Shown here piece after piece: positions 27,537 to 36,539 of a stretch of 64,000 nucleotides of DNA. A model generated the notes under the pieces. The model had not been told where the DNA came from. It did no database searches and saw only the letters and a list, made by a program, of their open reading frames with translations. Both the position numbers and the translations under genes were made by a program. How positions within the stretch are numbered: position 1 is the first letter of the stretch; each line of letters starts with the position of its first letter. The DNA lies in contig NZ_CP104040.1 in the NCBI RefSeq assembly GCF_025152745.1, positions 1,364,001 through 1,428,000 on the forward strand. The letters run 5' to 3'. This DNA comes from Rhizobium sp. WSM4643 (GTDB taxonomy: Bacteria; Pseudomonadota; Alphaproteobacteria; Rhizobiales; Rhizobiaceae).

Positions 27537-29887
27537 AGTCTTCTCTCGTGGCGGTTTCAGCGGCAGTCGTGGTGGCAACCCTCGTCACCGGATTGAAAGA
27601 TCGTGTCGCTCTGCAGGAAAAGTTCGGCCTTGAGTCTGCCGGCAAGCCGGCACCGGAGCTGATGATGATGGGCCGCATCAAGCCGACTGATGCTTCCGCC
27701 GGCAATCCTGAATTCAATGCGCAGCTGGTGGCCGACAAGATCGAGGCGATCACATCTCCGTCGCCGCCAGCACCGGACGTGCGCGAGCCGGATGCCGCAG
27801 CACCGCAACCGGCGGCACCGCCCGCGACACCTCAGACGGTCGCCCAGCCGGCGCCGGTCACGCCGCCCATCGTTTCCGCGCCGCCAGCACCGCAACAGGC
27901 GGCCGCGCCTGCGCAGCCTGCCGTCGATGAAAGTGCGCTTCGTTATTTCGCCAGCCGCGGCGACAAGGTGCGCCTGCAGGCCGAAATCTCCCGCCTTCAG
28001 GCGCTCTACCCAAACTGGGTTCCGCCGGCCGATCCGCTCGCCGTGCCGCAGAATGGCGACAAAAGGCTTGAGGCCATGTGGCAGCTCTATTCCGATGGCC
28101 GCTATGCGGAGTTGCGCAAGGCCGTCGCCGACCGCCAGGCAGCCGATGCCGGATGGCAGCCGCCGGCCGATCTGCTCGACCGGCTCGACGTCGCCGAGGC
28201 CCGTGCCCGTCTCGTCAATGCCTCGGACCTCAAGCAACATGCGACGGTCGTCGATATCGCTGCTGCAACACCGAGCCTGCTCACCTGTAGCGAGATCGAT
28301 GTCCTCTGGCGTGTCGCCGAAGCCTTCATCCGGACGGAGAGGGTGCAGCGCGGCCAGGATGCCTACGCTTATATCCTGAAGAACTGCACCAATCCCGCCG
28401 AGCGGCAGGCGACGGTCGAAAAAGCCTCGACGCTGCTTGGCTACCAGCCGATGCAGGCATTGCTCACGCTGGAGAGGCCTGCTGCCGACGGCAGCAAGGA
28501 ATTCGATGCGATCCGCGGCAATCTCACCCGACGCTTCGTGGCCGAGGGCAATGACGATCTGAAGCTTGTTATCGCACCCGACTACATCGCCCGTCTCGAA
28601 AAACTCGCCGAGACCGAGGGGCTCGCCTCCGACGCGCTGCTGCTCGGCTGGTATCAGCTTCGCCGCAACAACGATGCCGATGCCGAGAAGTGGTTCCGCG
28701 CTGCCCGAGCCAAGCAAGATTCGGCGGCCGCTTCGCAGGGGCTGGCGCTGGCGCTGATTGCCCGCAAGGCGCCTGAGGAAGCCGAGGACGTGATGTTCCG
28801 CTGGCGCGCCGATTCCGAGGATGCGACATCAACCTATCTCGCCGCCACCGCCAACCTGATGGCGTTACAGCCGCCGGCCGATCTGGCCGAAGACGTGCTG
28901 CACCGCATCGCCACCGAGGTCATCGCCCGGAAATATGTGCCGACGGCGCAGCAGTTCGGCTGGTATGCCCGCTCCCTCAACCAGTTCCAGACCGCCGCGC
29001 GTTGGTTCGAGACGGCGCTTGCCTGGAAACCTGATGACGAACCGTCCGCCTATGGCCTTGTCGTCACCCGCGAGCAACTGAGCGACCGCAAGGGCGTGCT
29101 CGACCTTCAGCGCGCCTGGGCCGGCCGGTCGAGCCGGATCACCAATCTCGAAGACACGTCCTCCCTAATGCCGAATGCCGTCACGCCGCCGCCGGAGAAG
29201 GGCGGGCTTGCCGCACAGCAACCGGCGCAGCCGACGCAGCGTCCCCCGACCGAGCCGCTTCCGGCCGATCGCCGCATCACCCTGCAGCCGGGGTCGGAAG
29301 TGGTCGTTCGCGCGGCGAGGCCGGCGATGGAGACGGTGACCGTCCCGCGCGGTCCGCGCCAGACGCGCGGCTGCTCGACGACAATCGATGCGGCGCAGCT
29401 TGAGCCGGCCGATGCGCTGTCGCGCGGCTGGTGCCTGATGGATATCAACCGGCCGATGGAGGCAATCTCGGCGTTCGAGGCGGCATTGCAGAGCCCCGCG
29501 CGCAAGGTCCGCGAAGACGCAGCCTACGGCCAGAGCCTTGCCTATCTCCGCGCCGGCCTTTCCACCAATGCCGCCGTCGCGGCCAGCAAGGCGCCGCAGA
29601 ACCGGCAGCGCGCCGCCGAACTCCAGGTGGCGATCCTCGCCGACCGTGCGCTTTCAGCCTTCGACGCCGGGCGTTACCGCGAAACCCTCATCTATCTCGA
29701 TCAGCGCGCCCAGCTGCAGCAGGAACGCATCGACCTGATGGTTCTGCGCGGCTACTGCTACCTCAATCTCAAAATGTACGGCGATGCGACCCGCATCTTT
29801 GAGGCCGCTGCGGCGACCGGCAGCCGCGATGCTGCCCGCGGTCTTGCAGACGTTAGAAATGTCACGCATCCCGACGTCAACGACTGA
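27527..29887 (+). CDS. TPR-rich cellulose-operon protein without a porin domain
   Basis: A 786-residue protein overlapping bcsZ by ten bases, with a GTG start at 27527. It has an N-terminal hydrophobic segment (SLVAVSAAVVVATLVTG), a Pro/Ala-rich region at about residues 80-140, and then a long run of helical repeats of TPR/Sel1 type, such as NDADAEKWFRAARAKQDSAA, QFGWYARSLNQFQTAARWFE and PMEAISAFEAALQSPARKVR. It takes the place of BcsC in the operon but shows no C-terminal beta-barrel sequence, so it cannot itself form the export pore. It is probably a periplasmic or inner-membrane-anchored scaffold. Confidence 0.8.
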   Translation: MSVKSSLVAVSAAVVVATLVTGLKDRVALQEKFGLESAGKPAPELMMMGRIKPTDASAGNPEFNAQLVADKIEAITSPSPPAPDVREPDAAAPQPAAPPATPQTVAQPAPVTPPIVSAPPAPQQAAAPAQPAVDESALRYFASRGDKVRLQAEISRLQALYPNWVPPADPLAVPQNGDKRLEAMWQLYSDGRYAELRKAVADRQAADAGWQPPADLLDRLDVAEARARLVNASDLKQHATVVDIAAATPSLLTCSEIDVLWRVAEAFIRTERVQRGQDAYAYILKNCTNPAERQATVEKASTLLGYQPMQALLTLERPAADGSKEFDAIRGNLTRRFVAEGNDDLKLVIAPDYIARLEKLAETEGLASDALLLGWYQLRRNNDADAEKWFRAARAKQDSAAASQGLALALIARKAPEEAEDVMFRWRADSEDATSTYLAATANLMALQPPADLAEDVLHRIATEVIARKYVPTAQQFGWYARSLNQFQTAARWFETALAWKPDDEPSAYGLVVTREQLSDRKGVLDLQRAWAGRSSRITNLEDTSSLMPNAVTPPPEKGGLAAQQPAQPTQRPPTEPLPADRRITLQPGSEVVVRAARPAMETVTVPRGPRQTRGCSTTIDAAQLEPADALSRGWCLMDINRPMEAISAFEAALQSPARKVREDAAYGQSLAYLRAGLSTNAAVAASKAPQNRQRAAELQVAILADRALSAFDAGRYRETLIYLDQRAQLQQERIDLMVLRGYCYLNLKMYGDATRIFEAAAATGSRDAARGLADVRNVTHPDVND

Positions 29888-29963
29888 CGTTGACGCCGCC
29901 GCCGCTCTCCGCTACTCGCCTGCGCAGGGGCGCGCCTTGGCCTCATGCCCAAAGGAAACATCC

Positions 29964-30632
29964 GTGTCCGCTCTCCATAACATCCTCGACAGGTCCTATG
30001 ACGCCTTCCTTTTCGACATGGACGGAACGCTGCTGAATTCCATCGCCGTCGTCGAACGCGTCTGGAGCGAATGGGCAAGACGCCACGGCTTCGAGCCGGA
30101 GGTCTTCCTGAAGACGATCCATGGCATCCGCGCCTCCGACGTGATCCGCGGGCTCGGCCTGCCCGGCGTCGATCCCGCCCATGAGGCGGATCTGCTGCTC
30201 GTCGAGGAGATGGAGGATGTCTCCGGCATCGTCGAGATCCCCGGCGCCGTCCGCTTCCTCTCCGCCATTGCTGAGGGCAGATGGGCAATCGTCACTTCGG
30301 CGCCAATCGAGCTCGCCAGGCGCCGCATGGCCGCCGCCGGCATCCCGATGCCGAGGGTCATCGTCAGCGGCCAGGAGGTCAAATCAGGCAAGCCCAGCCC
30401 CGAAGGTTATCTGCTCGGCGCAAGCCGCCTCGGCGTCGATCCGAAAAAATGCCTGGTCTTCGAAGATGCCGTCGCCGGCATTCTCGCCGGCGAAGCCGCC
30501 GGCGCCGATGTTACCGTCATCACCGAAACCCATGCCACGCCCTTCGAAACACCACATTTTTCGATCGTCAACTACCAGACATGGCAGCCCCGCCAGACCG
30601 CCGAAGGCCAGTTGGCGCTGGCTGCGATCTGA
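29964..30632 (+). CDS. HAD-superfamily sugar phosphatase
   Basis: A 222-residue HAD-IA phosphatase. AFLFDMDGTLLNSI near residue 14 holds the nucleophile Asp, WAIVTSAPIELARRRM gives motif II, SGKPSPEGYLLGASRLG gives the Lys, and CLVFEDAVAGILAGEAAGADV gives the acidic motif. It resembles 2-deoxyglucose-6-phosphate and glycerol-phosphate phosphatases; the actual substrate is not readable. The GTG at 29964 follows AAAGGAAAC. The ATG at 29784 lies inside the preceding gene and is rejected. Confidence 0.9.
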   Translation: MSALHNILDRSYDAFLFDMDGTLLNSIAVVERVWSEWARRHGFEPEVFLKTIHGIRASDVIRGLGLPGVDPAHEADLLLVEEMEDVSGIVEIPGAVRFLSAIAEGRWAIVTSAPIELARRRMAAAGIPMPRVIVSGQEVKSGKPSPEGYLLGASRLGVDPKKCLVFEDAVAGILAGEAAGADVTVITETHATPFETPHFSIVNYQTWQPRQTAEGQLALAAI

Positions 30633-30977
30633 CCATTCGGGCAAACCGCTGCCTTTTTGTTGGAGGCAAGATTTTTCCGCTCGCCTTGCACGCGCTGAAA
30701 AACTAAAGCGCAGCCCAGTAGCGCACTTGACTGGGGGAACGACACCCTTAGTCCCGGCTCTTCTTTCTTTCGAGGCTGACAGAGAGCCAGCCATTGAACT
30801 GTGATATCTCGACTTTATTGCGGGTTTCAGGTGCAGTCTGTGAAAAGACGTAACGCAGCTGGGCTGCAAGCGGTCGACGGTCCCAATTTGGGGGCCGGAG
30901 GACGGCCAAGAATGGGCGCTGAAGCTGAAAAGGGGCCTGCCCGGCGGCTGAATGTTGGACCGCCGGGCCGGGTCCTG
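30633..30977. other. Intergenic stretch holding a tRNA-Pro fragment
   Basis: 345 bases after the HAD gene and before the end of the lipoprotein gene. Apart from the tRNA-Pro fragment at 30707-30737 I see no gene or terminator in it. Confidence 0.5.
30707..30737 (+). repeat. Fragment of tRNA-Pro(GGG), possible attachment site
   Basis: These 31 bases match 32046-32076 of the intact tRNA-Pro gene at 30 of 31 positions and in the same orientation. They cover the D-arm through the anticodon loop (GCGCACTTGACTGGGGG). The match breaks off in the anticodon loop, a usual crossover point for tyrosine recombinases. The T-arm and 3' acceptor are missing, so it is not a functional tRNA gene. Confidence 0.8.
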
Positions 30978-31388
30978 CTACTTGACGACATTCACATTTA
31001 TGATGGTCTCGTCGACCCTCCCATTTCCGGAGGGAGATCTGACAACGACTTTGTCGCTGCCGATGTAGCCTGGTTCCGAAATATAGTAACCAACCTCGCC
31101 TTGCACCTTGACCGTTCGGCATTTCGCAAGCTCTCCCTTTTCGTAGGGAAAGACCGGCTCGCGGACGAGCTGGAAACGCCCGTGCTTGGGTTGTTCGATG
31201 ACGTGAGTAGGCAGATAATCGACAAAGCTGCAGTCTTTGTTGACATGCCAGGTCTGGCCCAACTTCGTCTTCTCACCGGTGAGCACCGTTTTGGATACGG
31301 ACTTCTGCCGAAAGCTGTCGGAGGTTGTGGTGCAGCCACAAAGTGCAATCATCGCCCCTGCAATTAAATAGGAAAAAATACTTTTCAC
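30978..31388 (-). CDS. Putative lipoprotein of unknown function
   Basis: A 136-residue protein with a lipoprotein signal, VKSIFSYLIAGAMIALCGC, with the lipid-bearing Cys near residue 19. The mature part contains DCSFVDYLPTHVIEQPKHGR, FPYEKGELAKCRTVKVQGEV, and GYIGSDKVVVRSPSGNGRVD, a beta-rich pattern like Ig-like or autotransporter-associated repeats. The GTG at 31388 follows TTGAGGTAT and places the signal at the N-terminus. A longer in-frame ORF to 31520 would hide it. It lies between the two tRNA-Pro copies and could be cargo of a small insertion. Confidence 0.65.
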   Translation of the reverse strand: MKSIFSYLIAGAMIALCGCTTTSDSFRQKSVSKTVLTGEKTKLGQTWHVNKDCSFVDYLPTHVIEQPKHGRFQLVREPVFPYEKGELAKCRTVKVQGEVGYYISEPGYIGSDKVVVRSPSGNGRVDETIINVNVVK

Positions 31389-32037
31389 TTTATACCTCAA
31401 TTTTTGCGTGAAGAAACATTGAATTTCTCGGGAAGTCAAGCAGAGTACAGGCTCTGAATTGAACCTTGTTTCGCTTCCAGGAACTATTGGGACGAAGGCA
31501 ATGCTATAAATGCGGAACACCGCTCAACGGTCTCCCGGGGCGGTCCGACGCTGCTTATGGTGTCGCCATTCCCCATTTTGACGGAGAGGAAGCCGAAAGT
31601 ATGCAGCAGCTCAGTCAAAAACAAGAGGTGGCGTATGCGGCAGTGCAGGAATATGCCGCGCAGATGGAGATTACGACCCGCGTGCTGCAGAAGTGCGCGC
31701 GTTAACGGTAAGCTGCGTCATGCTCCCACAAGGGACTGCGGGAGGCGAAGGATGAGGCCGTGCTCAGCGAGCGAGCATATCGTTGTTCTCTAGCATCCTG
31801 ACTAGCTCTTGTTGGAATTCGTCTTGATTCATTCGTGCCACTAGAAGACGGAGACCTGTTGCTGACGTGCGCCGCCCAGAGAACGCAGCGGCAACATCGC
31901 GTGGGGCTTCGGTGGGACTCTTTGCACCGAACCGTGCATAACTGCCCCTTCCGTTCCATTTTTATTCTCGCGACCCTCATTTTCCCCTTGCGCTCTCAAA
32001 GCCGATTTCATAAAGCAATCAAGCCGTTTCGGCAGGT
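31389..32037. other. Low-coding region upstream of tRNA-Pro
   Basis: About 650 bases without a convincing gene. An open frame on the plus strand at 31466-31705 encodes 79 residues (with YKCGTPLNGLPG and a helical end, QEVAYAAVQEYAAQMEITTR). It has no clear ribosome binding site and I recognise no family, so it may be a gene fragment. No integrase was found. Confidence 0.4.
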
Positions 32038-32114
<77 letters not shown>

Positions 32115-32301
32115 TTTATCCCCTTGAAGTCCCAGTCAGAATGTCACTTTCTTCGTCCCGCTGGCGGCGGAAAACGGAACGAGACATCGGCGGAAATGCT
32201 GAAACGGGAACTGAGAGTCCCGAACGAAAATGTCATTTGTTCATGTTGCGGGCGAGGCTATAGCGCCGCCATTGCAAAGAACGGTGAGCCTTCGACCGCC
32301 T

Positions 32302-32934
32302 TCAGTGCGGTTTCTGAGCGATCGCGATCATCGATTTCGCCAGCAGTGGAATTCTCCCGACATATTCGAAGTCGACGTCTTCGAAGCCTGTTTCAACCAG
32401 GAGCGTGCTGAGCGTTCCGGGAGACCAGAATTTGATATGGCCATGGTCCTTCAGAGGCATAAAATGGTCGTCCATCTTTCCGCTCACGGCCAGAGCCAGA
32501 TTTTTCCAGTAGCCGTGGAAAGGCGTCGATACGACCGCGATGCCGCCGGGCTTCACCAGATCGTAAATGGTCGTCGAGAAGGCCTTGGGATCATAGATAT
32601 GTTCCACCACTTCAAGACTGATCACCGCGTCGAAGGTCCCATACCGGCTGGAAAGATCCTCGTAGCCGGAACCGATTTCCAGCGGAAGATCGGGGTGGGC
32701 CGTTCTCGCTTTCGCGATGCCGTCCTTCGACGGATCGACACCGACGACGTCATAGCCTTTTTCTGCAAGCACAGCTGCAGCACCGCCGGTGCCGCAACCG
32801 AGGTCGAAGACAGCCGTTTCATTTGCCTCCTGGAAACTGTTCTCGAGAACATCGACAACGGCCGGCAAAATATAGGAATGGGCAGTCGCCGGCTTGGCGT
32901 GTACATAGGTAGTAGCGTCTAGTTCGATAGACAT
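32302..32934 (-). CDS. Class I SAM-dependent methyltransferase
   Basis: A 210-residue methyltransferase. Motif I is VFDLGCGTGGAAAVLAEKG near residue 44, VVGVDPSKDGI is the acidic end of strand 2, and FDAVISLEVVEHIYDP near residue 100 is motif II. VKPGGIAVVSTPFHGYWKN follows. The pattern resembles UbiG-like and surface-glycan methyltransferases. The substrate is unknown. The ATG at 32934 follows TCAGGAGGTAAA, a very strong site. It lies alone just downstream of tRNA-Pro, facing it. Confidence 0.9.
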   Translation of the reverse strand: MSIELDATTYVHAKPATAHSYILPAVVDVLENSFQEANETAVFDLGCGTGGAAAVLAEKGYDVVGVDPSKDGIAKARTAHPDLPLEIGSGYEDLSSRYGTFDAVISLEVVEHIYDPKAFSTTIYDLVKPGGIAVVSTPFHGYWKNLALAVSGKMDDHFMPLKDHGHIKFWSPGTLSTLLVETGFEDVDFEYVGRIPLLAKSMIAIAQKPH

Positions 32935-33470
32935 TTTACCTCCTGAAAAGCTGAAGAAGTGAGCTGCCAATGGTACGGCGGACTTTGACCGGAGTGTGGT
33001 GCCGTTGTGGTATTAAGGTGATTAAGGCCGAAGGTATTCGCGGGAGGCCAGCCGCCGATTGGCTGTATCGACCATGCGAGACATCCTCCAGTGTGCCCAA
33101 CGCTCGCCCTGGAGAAGATCCCGAAGCTGATTGACAGGGTGCCGAGAAGATGCTGAAAACGGGCCGCGTCCGGGTCTACCGTATTCTCGTCAGTCAATGG
33201 GCCGCTGCATCGGCTCCGGGCGCTTCGACCATTTAAACTAAATAAAGCGATGAAATACCCTTTGAAGGTGCGTCGCAAATAAATCCTTTAGTTCTTTTTG
33301 GTGCTCCCTTAGTTGGGATAGACGGTATTTGTCGATTTTTGTTAAGGTTATACAAAGATTAGAAGTGAATAAACTAATTTTGAATTGAAACAAATCCGAA
33401 ACCTCTTCGCATTCTCGCGAACTTGTGTAGATTAACATTATCCCTGTCACAGATAGCCTAGTGCGAGCGC
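32935..33470. other. AT-rich intergenic region
   Basis: About 535 bases. The stretch 33230-33450 is markedly AT-rich compared with its surroundings and holds poly-T/poly-A tracts. A minus-strand 70-codon open frame there looks accidental. The region could hold promoters for the methyltransferase and the small gene at 33471, or mark a point of foreign DNA. I see no repeats or RNA gene. Confidence 0.4.
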
Positions 33471-33695
33471 ATGGCGGATATGAAGCACAATCTAACTTGC
33501 AGACAGAGTCTCGCCAACGCGTTCCAGGCTCTGTCGGACGAGGCCGTCAAAGCCGGCTGGTCGGAGGGCGATGTCGCCCTCGCCCTCGCGCTCGCCGAAC
33601 TCGCCGAGGAGCGGGTGATCGAAGTGACCGCCAAGGTGATCATGGAAGGTTTCATCCATCCCCAGCGCATCGCCGCCGGCGGTCGTAACGGCTAA
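33471..33695 (+). CDS. Small conserved-looking hypothetical protein
   Basis: A 74-residue protein, mostly helical and acidic, with DVALALALAELAEERVIEVT as its centre. Codon use is typical of the GC-rich genome, which supports real coding. I recognise no family. An alternative ATG is at 33480. It is convergent with the DUF982 gene, six bases apart. Confidence 0.6.
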   Translation: MADMKHNLTCRQSLANAFQALSDEAVKAGWSEGDVALALALAELAEERVIEVTAKVIMEGFIHPQRIAAGGRNG

Positions 33696-33701
33696 CCGAT
33701 C

Positions 33702-33962
33702 TTAAACCAGCAATCCTGCGGTTTTCGCTGCCGTGACGAAGGAAGCCTGCGCTGCACGCGGGCTGCGCAGTCCGTCGAGCGCATCCAGGCAGTGCTGGCG
33801 CGCAATGCGATAGTCGCGCCCACGCTTGCTCGGCCACCTTTTCAGATATTCGACTGCCTCCCAGACAGTCGAAACGATCAGGCTGCTGTTTGGAGAAAGG
33901 ACCCGGACGGGGGAGGGAAAGCGTTTTTCACTCACGTCTGCACTCACTGATTCCTGCCACAA
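33702..33962 (-). CDS. DUF982 protein
   Basis: An 86-residue member of DUF982, a family abundant in rhizobia. The characteristic pattern is STVWEAVEYLKRWPSKRGRD near residue 31, then a helix with CLDALDGLRSPRAAQASFVTAA. Function is unknown. It stands alone, convergent with the gene at 33471. Confidence 0.8.
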   Translation of the reverse strand: MWQESVSADVSEKRFPSPVRVLSPNSSLIVSTVWEAVEYLKRWPSKRGRDYRIARQHCLDALDGLRSPRAAQASFVTAAKTAGLLV

Positions 33963-34131
33963 AACGCGCTCACAACGCGCAGGACAAAATTTTGTTCCAT
34001 AATTTTGTCCCGCTGAAATTTGCGCGGTTGCTAAAGTTCAGGCCCTCGCGCATAATGGCTTTATGACGGTTGCGGAGGGCGGCCGGCGATGCAAGCGTGG
34101 ATGCGTTTGCCCTCGGAGGATATGCGGCGTG

Positions 34132-34344
34132 ATGTTACGATCATCAATTCATCCGCATGATTTACCGCTATTTTCGGAAGATCTCGATCTGCTTTCGCAG
34201 GTGCTCGACAAGGTCTGCGACGAACGCGGCCTCGTCAAAACGACGCCGGAGGCCGAGCGGATCGGTGCGGTCATCATTCAGCTCTACAGGCAGGGCGTGA
34301 AGGATGGCGGCAAACTCGCGGATCTTGCAAAAACTTATCTTTGA
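34132..34344 (+). CDS. Small hypothetical protein
   Basis: A 70-residue protein, MLRSSIHPHDLPLFSEDLDL onwards, with a helical C-terminal half (EAERIGAVIIQLYRQGVKDG). Similar short proteins are common in rhizobial genomes, though no function is known to me. The ATG at 34132 gives the conserved-looking N-terminus. An open frame reaches back to 34063 but adds Cys/Arg-rich sequence with no family look. Confidence 0.6.
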   Translation: MLRSSIHPHDLPLFSEDLDLLSQVLDKVCDERGLVKTTPEAERIGAVIIQLYRQGVKDGGKLADLAKTYL

Positions 34345-34436
34345 CGATTAGTTCTGCTCGATCGAGACACCGTTCTTGCCGATGACCCCCGATATATTAT
34401 GGGACAGCGAAACGCCCGGGCGCCCGATTAGCTCCG

Positions 34437-34730
34437 TCAATCGTCGTTGGCGGCGTTGAGGTTTTCGGGCCGGATGCCGTCATCGCTGAAGGTGCGGGCG
34501 CGTAAGCGGATGCCGGGTCCGCCTTCATCCTGATTACCGCTCGACAGGAAGATGATGCCGTTGGCCTCGAGCGTGCTGCGCACATCGAACAGCGCATGTG
34601 GCTCGCCGGCGAATTCGCCGTTTTCCAGCGCTCTCACAGTCTCGACCGGCAGGCCGCTGGCGGCCGCGAGCTCTTCGATGCTCATTCCGATCATGGCGCG
34701 CGCGCCGCGTATCTGCGTTGCTGTTATCAT
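34437..34730 (-). CDS. XRE-type helix-turn-helix regulator
   Basis: A 97-residue protein with an N-terminal Cro/C1-type helix-turn-helix: QIRGARAMIGMSIEELAAAS, then GLPVETVRALENGEF at residues 26-40. The C-terminal part, LEANGIIFLSSGNQDEGGPG, is the usual extension of small rhizobial regulators of this class (EANGVEFI type). The target is unknown. It lies 84 bases downstream of the ROK gene, on the same strand. Confidence 0.85.
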   Translation of the reverse strand: MITATQIRGARAMIGMSIEELAAASGLPVETVRALENGEFAGEPHALFDVRSTLEANGIIFLSSGNQDEGGPGIRLRARTFSDDGIRPENLNAANDD

Positions 34731-34814
34731 GATGGAAATCTAGCGCATTTCCAGCACTTCTCAAGTGGCCGCGCTCTCACGTTGGGCGGTTTCGGTGCCG
34801 AAGGCACTCGCTCT

Positions 34815-35996
34815 TCAAACTTCCCTCAATTTTACACCAAAAAGATCGTCATGCATGCGTTCGACCGCGATCCCCATTCCTCCCATCAGGGCGGCCCGGT
34901 TCCCAAAGCGACTGATCTCGATGCGCGGCGGATAAGGCGTACAGCGCGGCAGGAAACCACGGATGGCGTTTGCGAGTTCCGGTCTTGCTCCGATGCTGCC
35001 ACCGGTGATCACCAGTTCAGGATCGAGAGCCGCTCCGATTGCCGCAATGGCGACCGCGACCAGCCTTGCCGTCTCTTCGATTGCAGCCGCGGCGCTTGTC
35101 TCTCCTGCACTAAACGCGGCGAAGAGATCGGCCACGGTGGATGCGTTGCGCCCGCCGAAACCGACGTAGCGGCGCAACATCGCGGCGCTGCCGACCGCAC
35201 TCTCAAAGGTTCCAAGCGTAAATCCGCCAGGATCAAAAACGTCTCCGCCGATCGGAAGATAGGCGATTTCGCCGGCCGCCCCACGCGCGCCGCGCAACAG
35301 AGTTCCGTTGGCGATGATGCCCATGCCGACGCCCGTTCCGAGAGCAACGAAAGCAAAATTGCTGGTTTCGATACCGTGTCCCCGCCATCTCTCCCCTTGC
35401 GCGGCCAGGTTGACATCATTTTCAACGATCACGGGTATACCCATTCGGTCGCTGAAGACTTGCCGCAGATTGATTGCGTCGATGCCGGGGATGCTTGGCG
35501 CTACGTTGATATGTCCGGTGGCCGGATCGAGCACACCGGGACTGCCTAGAACGATGAGGCGCAGTTTGTCGGCACTCGTCCCGGCCGCAGACGCGAGTTC
35601 CACGATAAGATCGCTGAACTGATTGACGAGATGCATTCCGCCGCGCGGGTCGGTGGATACTTTGGTTTCAGCAACCACATTCCCCAACAGATCGCAAATA
35701 GCCGCAGCAATCTTGGTGCTCCCGAGATCTATAGAGACGGCCAGTCCCGCCCTGGCATTGATTTCATAGGTGATCGCATTCCGGCCCGGGCGGCCATCAG
35801 TCTGCCCGACTGGTTTCAGCCAGCCGTCATCCTCAAGGTCGCGCACGACATCGGAAATCGTCTGCTTTGACAAGCCGGTTAGCTTGGCAATATCGGCGCG
35901 AGAGATCGACCCGTTCGCGAACACGGTTCGGATGACGGCATTGGTTGAAATTTTTCGTGCGATCGGAGTCTGTGCGACAGAAGATGTCATTGCCAT
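34815..35996 (-). CDS. ROK family transcriptional regulator
   Basis: A 393-residue NagC/XylR-type regulator. The N-terminal winged helix has NGSISRADIAKLTGLSKQTI at about residues 28-47. The ROK domain begins LAVSIDLGSTKIAAAICDL near residue 90. Its ATP/sugar-binding stretch is ENDVNLAAQGERW, and VALGTGVGMGIIANG follows. The usual zinc-binding C-x-C-G-x-x-G-C-x-E motif is missing; GGDVFDPGGFTLGTFESAVG stands there instead. It is divergent from the region leading to the sugar ABC transporter and could control it, acting as a sugar-responsive repressor. Confidence 0.92.
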   Translation of the reverse strand: MAMTSSVAQTPIARKISTNAVIRTVFANGSISRADIAKLTGLSKQTISDVVRDLEDDGWLKPVGQTDGRPGRNAITYEINARAGLAVSIDLGSTKIAAAICDLLGNVVAETKVSTDPRGGMHLVNQFSDLIVELASAAGTSADKLRLIVLGSPGVLDPATGHINVAPSIPGIDAINLRQVFSDRMGIPVIVENDVNLAAQGERWRGHGIETSNFAFVALGTGVGMGIIANGTLLRGARGAAGEIAYLPIGGDVFDPGGFTLGTFESAVGSAAMLRRYVGFGGRNASTVADLFAAFSAGETSAAAAIEETARLVAVAIAAIGAALDPELVITGGSIGARPELANAIRGFLPRCTPYPPRIEISRFGNRAALMGGMGIAVERMHDDLFGVKLREV

Positions 35997-36099
35997 CCGG
36001 CTAGCTCAGTCCAATTAGTTCGGAGCACATACTTAATGGGGCGATATTGAGTTCACAACTATCGCGGCCAACCGGATTTCAATACATCGAAGCAGGCAA

Positions 36100-36140
36100 T
36101 TTGTCTATGTCCTTGACAAATGGGAGGCCAGCTGTAGGCT
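36100..36140 (+). promoter_or_regulatory. Candidate promoter with overlapping operator dyad
   Basis: TTTGTC and GACAAA form a 6-base inverted repeat with a nine-base spacer (36100-36120). It overlaps TTGACA (36113-36118), which is followed 16 bases later by TAGGCT (36135-36140). This looks like a -35/-10 pair with an operator, about 100 bases upstream of the divergent ROK gene. The promoter points towards the transporter genes, though over 1 kb of other sequence intervenes. Confidence 0.4.
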
Positions 36141-36539
36141 TTGGATTAACGTGCGATGAAAATGCGCGATGAAATAAAGAGGGTCGAGTAGAAGTATGCG
36201 CCATACGTATCGTCTGGTTAGCCGTGCGCCCGTCAAGATAGCTCGAAGAGGAACTGGCCTAGGCCTACCTGGCTATTTCCTTATTTGCGTTCCGCCGACT
36301 CCTTGAACCTAGCTGCCGAGGATTTGCTCATGATGAAGCCCTCGATTGATAGAGCCGAGAAACCTGTTTTACTGCCGATAACGGCGCCACGCCTTCTGGC
36401 GGACGTTCATCCAGACGGGTCCGCTGATCTCGCCTTGTGCGGGGCAAGCAGCTTTGGCCGTGTGAGATTTTCGCCAATCAAGGGTTCTCGTACCTACGAG
36501 CCAGGGCCTTTCCATGCCTCGGAGAAACCAGGAAATGCT
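36141..36539. other. Non-coding or degraded sequence
   Basis: About 400 bases between the candidate promoter and the end of the GNAT gene. A plus-strand open frame runs through it and on as the antisense of the GNAT gene. The first part (from about 36330, MKPSIDRAEKPVLLP) might be a decayed gene start, but I recognise nothing and cannot support a gene. Confidence 0.35.

Noticed and set aside
30738..32037. Phage or integrative element with an integrase
   Set aside because: No integrase, excisionase or phage gene was found between the tRNA-Pro copies; only the scar-like repeat supports integration.
33238..33450. A 70-codon minus-strand open frame in AT-rich DNA
   Set aside because: No ribosome binding site or family resemblance, and codon use unlike the genome; it may be accidental.
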